DNA of 64,000 bases, taken from assembly GCA_009809945.1 (NCBI GenBank), contig WTPW01000080.1, forward strand, positions 429,356 to 493,355. Reading direction: 5' to 3'. Positions 56,900 to 64,000 of the stretch are shown here, one piece after another; the stretch's first letter is position 1, and each line of letters begins with the position of its first letter. The DNA is from Gigaspora margarita. Taxonomy: Eukaryota > Glomeromycota > Glomeromycetes > Diversisporales > Gigasporaceae. Below the pieces are notes generated by a model. It searched no databases, was not told where the DNA came from, and was given only the letters and a program-made list of their open reading frames with translations. Position numbers and translations under genes: made by a program.

Positions 56900-57900
56900 T
56901 GAGATGTTATTAGTGTTCTTGGCTAGTGAGAGCAAATTTTTGTTTGTATAGAAAGTAATCGGGAGAGTTTGGTTTGTGTATTTTTATGAATAAAAACAAT
57001 TTGCAAAAGATATTCTAAAGAGAGTTGAAGTATAAGGTTGAATAAGGAAGATATTTGCGAAGGTAACAATTTTTTGTATCTAATAAAAATTAGAAAGTTT
57101 TCTATTTTATTATATATCATATTTAAAGTTGGTTTGGTTGAGCCTTTGCCATCATAGAAGATACCTAGGTATCTAATTATATCTTCAGGTTTGTGAGGAG
57201 TAATTGTTTGATTGTTATAAAGAAGTTTGTGATTAGTTGTTTTTGAGTTTTTGGGGAGGATATGGAGTAGATCAGATTTGGTAGGGTTAACTTCAATGTT
57301 ATTAATTTTGTATAAGAAAGAGACATCATTAAGAATATTTTGTAGTGTTTCTGGGTGTTCACAGTGCTATACTGTGTTATCCATATAGGCTAAAGAAGGG
57401 ATAGTAATAGTAGTTGGAATTGTATTGAAAATTGTATCAAGTGGTGAAGGGGAGGAGATTTTTAGTAATTGATTATTATATTTTTGAGCAATAAAAGCAA
57501 GAATAGGGTCATAGTAAATCTTCCAAAGGAAAGAAGAGTAGGTTTCTCCTTGTTCAATACCAGAGATAATAGGAAGTGATGATGTAAGTCCATAAGCTGT
57601 AATTACTTTGGCTGCACAAAAGGTATGCAGTTCAGTTATTAAATTAATGCTAGAATTAGGGATACCAATTCTTCAACAAGCATCTTGTAAGCATCTGATA
57701 TAGATTCTATCAAATGCTTTAGACATGTCTTGAAATAGTATCCATGCTTCTTTGTCATAAGAGATGTAATGTTCGATAGTATTATACAAAATTTAAATTG
57801 GTGTATGTGTTGAAGAGTTTTTAGTAGCTACGAAATTTAAATTAGAAGGAAGATTGTTTATTGAAATTATTTTGTTTAGGCGGCTAGTAAAGATTTTTGT
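56900..57900 (-). pseudogene. LINE reverse transcriptase core
   Basis: Motif A reads QDMSKAFDRIYIRCLQDAC and is followed by a TGA. Motif B reads SGIEQGETYSSFLWKIYYDP. Motif C reads AYMDNTV, with the second catalytic Asp changed to Asn and a TAG two codons later. Then follow EVNPTKSDLLHILPKNSK and RYLGIFYDGKGSTKP. These are the fingers, palm and thumb-entry motifs in family order. The changed motif C alone would be expected to abolish polymerisation. Confidence 0.8.
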
Positions 57901-58919
57901 AAAGACTTTTTTAAAGAGCTCAATAATAGAGATTGGTCGAACTTGGTTAAGTGTAAAGTCCTAATTGGATTTTTTTGAAATAAGAAAAATGTTTGAAGAT
58001 TTCCATTCTGTTGGTATTTTTTGCAATTGGCAACACTTATTAATAAAAGATCTGAAAATACTTGTGCTGTAGAGCTAGCATGTTAAATATGCTTGTAGCA
58101 TATTTCAGAAGGGCTATCTGCTTTTTGGTTTGGAAGATTAGAGATTGTTTCTAACTATTCCTGATATGTGATTGTTCTGAATAAGTTGTTGAAGAGAGGT
58201 TCGAGTTCTGGATGTGGTTGATAGAGTTGGTTTAGGTCAGCAGGGATTGGTTGAAGAGGTTTTTCAGAAAAGTAATCTGAAAAATGGTTTTGTATTTGCT
58301 CTAAGATTTCACTGCACTTTAGAGGAGGGTGTTGTTAATTAGAAGGCAGTCAATGTTGATATTGTTATATTTCTCAAGTATTTTTTTGTAGAAAAGTTTT
58401 ATATGTATTGTCTCAGTTTTCTATTTTTTGTTTAATTTCGTTATATAAGTTTTGTTGATATTGATAGTTTAGTATAGTTTAGATAAGTTGAAATTCATTT
58501 TTGATTTGGAGAAGGTTTGGGGAATTGGTTTGTAGAGAGTTAGTTGTCAGGATATTGGGTTTGGTATTTGTTGAGAAGGTTTGGGAAGTTGGGTGATTAA
58601 AAATGGTTTTTAAGAAATTGGATTTGCTTGTATCTATAATTTAATAGTGATTGTTTAGGAGAGGAAGTGTCTTGAATTTCTTTAATTGTTTTGATTTTCT
58701 TAAAGGAAATGTGTTTGGTAGCTGCTTTAGTTAAAGCTTTGCGTATTTGGTTCCAAATAAGATTGATTGATTTTGGTTTGAAATTGATTAAATTTTAGGA
58801 GAGATATGTTTGTGATTGCATGTAGTTTGAGTGGAATAGTCTTGAATAGTTGATTTGGAGCAGTTTTTTTAGAGAAAGCATTTTCTTTTTTGTTGCTTAT
58901 AAGGTTGAGGTTTGTTGAT

Positions 58920-59580
58920 TATAATTGAGATTTCTAAGGTTATTATTTTATGGTCTGATTCGAGTATAGTATCTGTGAGGATATCTGTGTATTCAATATT
59001 TGTAATTGATAGATTAGTCCAAATTTGGTCTATTTTGCTCTGGATATTGGCTCGTTGGAATATGAAGTTCTGAGTATTAGGAAAGAAGAAACGGTAAATA
59101 TCTTTGTATTGTTGGCTATAAAGGAACTTGATAAGTTGGGATTCGGGTTTTGAGGATTTTTTTGCTAGGGAATGATCTAGTTTTGGGTTTGGAATACTAT
59201 TAAAGTCTCTTATAATAATAAGTTTGTAGTTGGAATTTTGGGCAAGGGAAATTTTATGTTCTTGGATATCTTTATAGAGTTGTTTCTTCTCTTGAGTAGG
59301 AACATAAATTTGTAAAAGACATATTGCCAGGTTTTTGAAGTAAAGATCAAGGCCAATAACATGGCCATTGTAGTTATGTGTACAGGCAATATGTTTTGCA
59401 ATTTTATGATAAATAAAGATACCTACACCTGCTTGGTGTGGAGAGGAGTAAGAGCTCCAGAAGCTAGTATAGTTGGGTATTTGATTATTAAAGAGTTATT
59501 GTTAAGAGCTTCTAGAATGGACAGTTTTTTGTTTGGTTGGATAAGACTATTAATATTTAAAGAGGCAATTTTAATGGGAA
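58920..59580 (-). pseudogene. LINE endonuclease domain
   Basis: This is an exonuclease-endonuclease-phosphatase fold. From 59,580 down: IPIKIASLNINSL, then (after a frame change) VGVGIFIY.KIAKH, HNYNGHVIGLDLYFKNL, AICLLQIYVPTQEKKQLYKD, NSNYKLIIIRDFNSI, FIFQRANIQSKIDQIWTNL and ESDHKIITLEI. The order N..L, G.D, Y.P, (G)DFN, IDQIW, SDH matches the family. The first Gly of GDFN is Arg here. The domain would nick target DNA for insertion. Confidence 0.75.
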
Positions 59581-59601
59581 TTAAAGCATATTCTAGGGTA
59601 C

Positions 59602-60290
59602 ATTGTATCTTGATTCCCCGAAAGCTAGTTACCCGCCAGCTCATTTTACTGACCCCATATTCCTGACAGAATGTTTTACCTACAGCATTTTTTGTTGACA
59701 GAATCTTTCCTCGACATACCATGTTTTCGACCTCCCCGTTCCTTGACAGGACATATTTTTGAAAAGACATTTTACTGACATGACGTATTTCAGAAAGAAC
59801 ATTTTTCTGACATGACATGTTTCCGACATCTTTTTCCGACAAGATCTTTCCCCGATTAGAATTTCGTTTAAATAGGTAGAGTGATAGATTCGTGTTTATC
59901 ACATCATATGATTAAGCACTCGGCCTAAATTAGGGTTAGGGTTAGGGTTAGATTAGGGTTAGGTGATAGTATAATTTAGGCCAAGTTGATAGTGCTAGTA
60001 AACAAATGACGTAGTGCGTGATGTGATGATCACTGGGTTTATCGTTCTTGTCGGAAAAAGTGCATTCAATAAAACTTAGTATCGGGGAAAAGTCAAATTA
60101 GAAATATGTCATGTCAGATAAATGTCTTGTCGAAAATATGAGATTTCTAGGAAAAGGGATATCGAAAACATGGTATGTCAAGGAAAGATTCTGTCAACAA
60201 AAAATGCTGTAGGTGAAACATTCTGTCGGTGATATGGGGTCGGTAAAATGAGCTGGCAGGTAACTAACTTTCGGGGAATCATACCAGAAT
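59602..60290. mobile_element. MULE-like MITE inserted in the LINE
   Basis: Long inverted ends include GATTCCCCGAAAG..AGTTAC, CCAGCTCATTTTAC, TACAGCATTTTTTGTTGACA and GAATCTTTCCT, and pair with 60,160-60,290. It is flanked by a 9-10-bp duplication, CTAGGGTAC (59,593-59,601 and 60,292-60,300), the size typical of Mutator-like elements. Short words GACA..AC/TGTC are repeated along both arms. The centre holds a nested inverted pair around a telomere-like tract. No transposase. The LINE sequence is continuous on either side of the duplication, so this insertion is younger than the LINE. Confidence 0.85.
59925..59985. repeat. TTAGGG tract in an 11-bp inverted-repeat frame
   Basis: GGCCTAAATTA and TAATTTAGGCC bracket three to five TTAGGG or TTAGATTAGGG units at the centre of the MITE. 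It is interstitial: neighbouring sequence is transposon on both sides, so it is not a chromosome end. Confidence 0.8.
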
Positions 60291-61009
60291 CCTAGGGTAC
60301 GAGAGGGATTTGGTATAGGATGGATTGAGGGTTGGTTTAGAGAGAGTTTACAAGTTTGTAGAGATAGTATATTTGTTGGACAATTGGATTTAAGAGGAAT
60401 ATTTAGAAAGTTGATAAGGTTTTTGAAGGGAAGTGGAGAGTGATTTGGTAAAAGAGATGNTTCATGTGGTAAGTATATGTGTGCTTTTTCAGAGTTGTAT
60501 TTGTTTTTTGTTTGGACAGAAGGTTTGATATTTTGTTCAGAAAAGAATATTGGGTAGTTTGATTTGATAAATTGTATAAAGGAAGCAATTGTTTGAAGTG
60601 AAGGTAGAAGTTGAAGTTTGTAGTAGGATAAGAATTTGTTATAACATGTAGTTGGATTATAAAGATCGAGTAGACTGGAGGGAGGAGAATTGTTAGGTTT
60701 GTCTAATATAGTATTTGTAGTTGAAGATATATTGTTATTGTCTGAATCTTCAAAAGTAAAATCTTTAAAAGGTTTTGATTTGGATGATGAGGTGTTTATA
60801 AAAATAGATAGGATAGTAGTTTTTTTAGATGTTGTAAAGAAAGTATTTGGAGAAGGGGTCTTAGCAGGATTTGATAAAATGGAAGCTGAGACCTTTTAGA
60901 TTTCTTCTATAGAGTCGCTCACCATATGCCCAGCTTCATGACTGTGCAAGAATCCAAAGTCTGCTCTGTACGTTGAGTCTAACCATTATTAATTGGTTCT
61001 TCCACGTTA

Positions 61010-61515
61010 ATATTATGCTCTAAGAAAACTTGTTTAGCACATAATAATACAATGTGCTAAACAAGTTTTCTTAGAGCAGATGTTAGAATCAATTAGTAAA
61101 ATCTTGAGTATCATAGAATTTTTTAGAATTTTTATTAATAAAATTATATAAAATATTATAATTCTCAAACTTTTACTAATTGATTCTAACGTAGTGCTCT
61201 AAGAAAACTTGTTCAGCACATAAAAATACATTATTCCAGCATATTTATTTTTATATTTTTTGAAAATCTAAGAGAATATGCTTAATTTTGGATTTTTTGA
61301 TCAAAAAATCCAAAATTAAGCATCTTCTCTTAAATTTTCAAGAAATATAAAAGTAAATATACTGGAATAATGTATTTTTATATGTAAAAAGTTTTCTTAG
61401 AGCATAATGTTAGAATTAATTAGTAAAATTTTGAGAATTATAATATTTTATATTATTTTATTAATAAAAATACCAAAAAATTCTCTGATTCTCAAACTTT
61501 TAATAATTGATTCTA
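61010..61515. repeat. Palindromic modules b-A-B-A, right of the LINE
   Basis: A mini-hairpin (61,016-61,079) pairs CTCTAAGAAAACTTGTTTAG with its complement. Module A (61,083-61,192) is an inverted repeat with ends TTAGAATCAATTAGTAAAA / TTTTACTAATTGATTCTAA. Module B (61,196-61,402) is a hairpin bounded by the same AAGAAAACTT word and centred on TTTTTTGATCAAAAAA. A second A module follows (61,408-61,515). So hairpins alternate, and the terminal word of b and B is shared. Confidence 0.75.
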
Positions 61516-61566
61516 AGACTGTACAAAATTTTATACTTGGTTTACATATCATGGGACAGTGGTAAG

Positions 61567-61845
61567 CAGTGTTGTACATGGGACAGTTGGGACATGAGCT
61601 GGGACATTTTGGAACATTTTGGGACAATTTTTTAAATAGAATTACTTAAAATTTTATTAAGATAATCTAATTTAATTTTTTTAGAAATGTGTTCAGCACC
61701 TAGAAAATATATAATCATGTATTTTTTTAAATTAATTTATTAATTATTAAAACTTGGGACATAGTTGGGACACTTGGGACGCTGGGATGTTAGGACATTG
61801 GGACATGCCAAAAAAAGGCTGGGACAGCGAAAATGTACAACACTG
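61567..61845. mobile_element. hAT-type MITE, CAGTGTTG family, copy 2
   Basis: It starts CAGTGTTGTACATGGGACA and ends TGTACAACACTG, flanked by a perfect 8-bp duplication GTGGTAAG (61,559-61,566 and 61,846-61,853). It shares termini and GGGACA-rich subterminal words with the element at 25,578-25,914, but its middle is AT-rich and different. It is non-autonomous and recently inserted. Confidence 0.85.
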
Positions 61846-61853
61846 GTGGTAAG

Positions 61854-64000
61854 TGACCCGGCCACACAGCTTTTTTTTTTTATAGTAAAAAATTTTTTTA
61901 ATAAATAATAATAAAAAAGAGCTTATTAAAGCTTGTTTTGTTATTTATTTGTTTATTAACATTTAAATCCTCTTTTATTTTGTTAAACATATCGTATTTG
62001 GATGATCTATTTTTGGAAGGCATGCATTATCATATTACGATAGGATATATATATAAATAGTGCTTCGATCCTATTTTTGACAGCCTGGATTATATCAAAT
62101 TCAGATTAGAACCATATTATATTGTATATAAAGTTGCTTTTAAACACATCCTTAGGTCAGTTATTCAAGTTCTTTAACTGAATCGAGTAAAAATCTCTGA
62201 TCTGGATATCCAAATTGTCAGATTCAGGATCAAAGCTCAATAGAATCAAAACCCCCATTAAAAATATCTCAAAAAGTATTAGTTCCATGATATTTAAAAC
62301 ATTCAGACCTAAATTAAACTACTGCATACAAGTAACGATATATTAAATATTTATATCAAGCAATTTGACGCAGCATATTGGCATAGATTGATTTCTTTTG
62401 TGACAGAAGCTAAGCTTTTAAAAGTTGAAACTAGATAGGGGAACGATTCTATATTCTACAAAAAGAAGTTATACTGCTATTAAATTTATCTTAACGTATT
62501 TCAAGAAATGATTATCTGGGAAGTAAGTGAGCTGTTATTGGGGTAATAACTTTAGAGGTGATTTAAGGTTATGCCTGCAGATTAAGTTAAAGTGAATAAG
62601 AAATTATCAATTCGATTAATAAATAATTTTTAGGTTCATATATTAAATTACTATGCATAAAAAATGAGGTAAACTGCTTGTCTTAAATACTTGGAATAAT
62701 AAATATATAGACACTATATTCATTTCAATTAAGAAAAGAATTATGTCTGATATAGGTGCCTCTCTATTTGTTATAATAGTATAACAAAATAGAAAGGTCA
62801 CTAACATTAGACTTAATTCTAAAAGAAATTAAATAAATGAAGTGTTAGATTTATTGACTGAAAATACTATCGGATCAGTCTAAGTCATATTGAAATATTT
62901 GATACTTAGCCTTTCCTTTACATCTTTCAGATTCGTTAGTTTTGACAATTTTTAGTTTCACTACATGTTTCACTAGTTTTATTGCATTTCGCCATTTCAT
63001 CTTTTAGATTTTTTTTTGCGAAACTGAAACTAGGTTTCAGCTTTCACCAATATGAAACCACTAGGTTTTGCCTATCTCTAGATCAAATTAATCACAGAAA
63101 ACACTTGATCAAATCAATGTTTAATACAATAAGGCCAGCTAACTTTATAATAAGTCAAAGGTATATTTTTATATTAAAAATTGATGAACCTGAATTGCCA
63201 TGCCGATATGAATAAAATAATATCTATACTTACAAGCTAAATTTATTCAATAAAAAATCTTAATTTGTAATGATTCTTGAAAACAAATTAACATTAATAA
63301 TGCAGTATATATATAATTACAAATAAGAGCATTCATACTTATAAAAGGATTCAAACTCCTTCAAAAGATCTATTTTGAAAGTTAAGAACTGTAGGGCACA
63401 AACAGATGATATTAAAACTAATCAGTAAGGCAATAAAGCACTATATAGAAAAAGGATTAAAAATACAAACAAGTGGTTTTGCAAAGAAAAGGGCTATGAA
63501 CCAGAAGAATAAGTAATCCTACAATTATTGGCATTAAAGATGTTTGAACATCTAATTAAAGCGTATGTGAGGTACAAAAAATATGAATGAAAAACTTGAT
63601 TACAGATCTTTAAATAAAATTAAGACCAAGCGTCACATTAAAATATAGCACAAATTGTATCACTTGATCTGCAAGGGTGCATAAATTAAAGCTGTTAGAG
63701 ACAGTAAATTTTTCACTAAATCTCAATCTCGATTCAGACATGGGGAGTAAACTTCTAAATGATCATGACAATGGATTTTCATTTACAACATATCAAATTT
63801 GAATATTTGTCATACAATGATTAGAGAGCATGACCCAAAAACTAGAATGTTTTATCCAAGAATCTGATTAGTAATTTAGATGATTCAACTATGTGGTATT
63901 AAACAAATTAGCAAATCGATTGATCATAAGAAACAGACCACTCAATTTTGTCTCTAACTAGTTTGTAATCGACTGTTTGGTTTATCTGTTAATACAACAG
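61854..64000. other. Terminal spacer, no confident gene
   Basis: No bounded element is recognised. Near 63,365-63,590 the plus strand reads patches such as KRSILKVKNCRAQTDDIK, KNTNKWFCKEKGYEPEE and ALKMFEHLIKAYVRYKKYE in one frame with stops between them. This may be an old coding remnant. The 77-codon frame at 62,982-63,215 shows no motif. Confidence 0.35.

Larger units (their letters stand above)
54310..61000 (-). mobile_element. Decayed non-LTR retrotransposon (LINE)
   Basis: This LINE is read on the minus strand. Its 5' part is at about 61.0-60.3 kb. An apurinic-type endonuclease follows (KIASLNINSL near 59,560, LLQIYVPT near 59,315, RDFN for the usual GDFN near 59,205, SDH near 58,955). 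Then comes reverse transcriptase: QDMSKAFDRI near 57,735, SGIEQGETYSSFLW near 57,555, AYMDN for the usual YMDD near 57,385, and RYLGIFYDG near 57,165. RNase H shows FTDAS near 55,885 and HNQADLLAK near 55,525, but the middle Glu is lost. Last is a Cys-rich knuckle (CYPNLYTTNQCCKC near 55,180). Many stops and frame changes, and the changed catalytic residues, make it inactive. A 690-bp MITE interrupts it at 59,602-60,290. Confidence 0.8.

Noticed and set aside
59423-59902. 159-codon minus-strand frame as a gene
   Set aside because: It is a chimera: its first two thirds read through the inserted MITE arm and only the end is LINE endonuclease sequence.
59935-59970. Chromosome end (telomere)
   Set aside because: Only a few TTAGGG units occur, with transposon and LINE sequence on both sides, so it is interstitial.

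Overview
The window is a very AT-rich, gene-poor stretch of a eukaryotic nuclear genome. It most likely comes from an arbuscular mycorrhizal fungus of the Rhizophagus type (Glomeromycotina). This rests on recalled family resemblance, not on a search. The only recognisable host-gene remains are a beta-propeller/ion-transport type gene, fragments of a TKL-like kinase and a ribonuclease-inhibitor-type leucine-rich-repeat gene. All three families are strongly expanded in those fungi, and all three copies here are broken. I see no intact conserved protein-coding gene, no rRNA or tRNA gene and no CRISPR array. Two single-base N calls (about 51,452 and 60,460) show unresolved positions in the assembly.

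Layout. 1-9.6 kb: low-complexity DNA, a long dispersed repeat that may be a fossil LTR, a tandemly duplicated kinase fragment (3.66-4.73 kb), a pair of decayed direct repeats and a small terminal-inverted-repeat (TIR) element. 9.6-12.3 kb: a giant self-similar palindrome with a second palindrome inserted in one arm. 12.3-26.4 kb: decayed repeats, MITEs, minisatellites (16.5, 18.5, 23.3 kb), a 400-bp tandem triplication (20.3-21.5 kb) and a hAT-type MITE with a perfect 8-bp target duplication (25.6 kb). 26.5-28.6 kb: a multi-layer nest of elements inside a hAT-like element. 28.8-31.5 kb: two further TIR elements. 32.9-33.5 kb: a tRNA-derived SINE. 35.1-38.8 kb: the ion-transport pseudogene, whose membrane pore segment is missing.

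39-64 kb: a second copy of the LTR-like repeat, then a candidate Helitron/Helentron-like element (40.3-44.4 kb) that consists mostly of a 3-kb satellite array and ends in a hairpin plus CTAG. After it come a 49-bp GC-richer minisatellite, a foldback Tc1-type MITE, an LRR pseudogene, a fossil LTR, a decayed pogo-like transposase, a third hAT-type MITE, a second SINE copy, a 6-7 kb decayed LINE on the minus strand with a 0.69-kb MITE inserted in it, and a further hAT-type MITE.

The window is best read as a transposon graveyard. The elements give a relative order: MITEs into a LINE, an insertion into a dispersed repeat, and palindromes into palindromes. Two patterns recur across unrelated elements: palindromes built from smaller alternately inverted modules, and degenerate TTAGGG/CCCTAA-like tracts in element cores.
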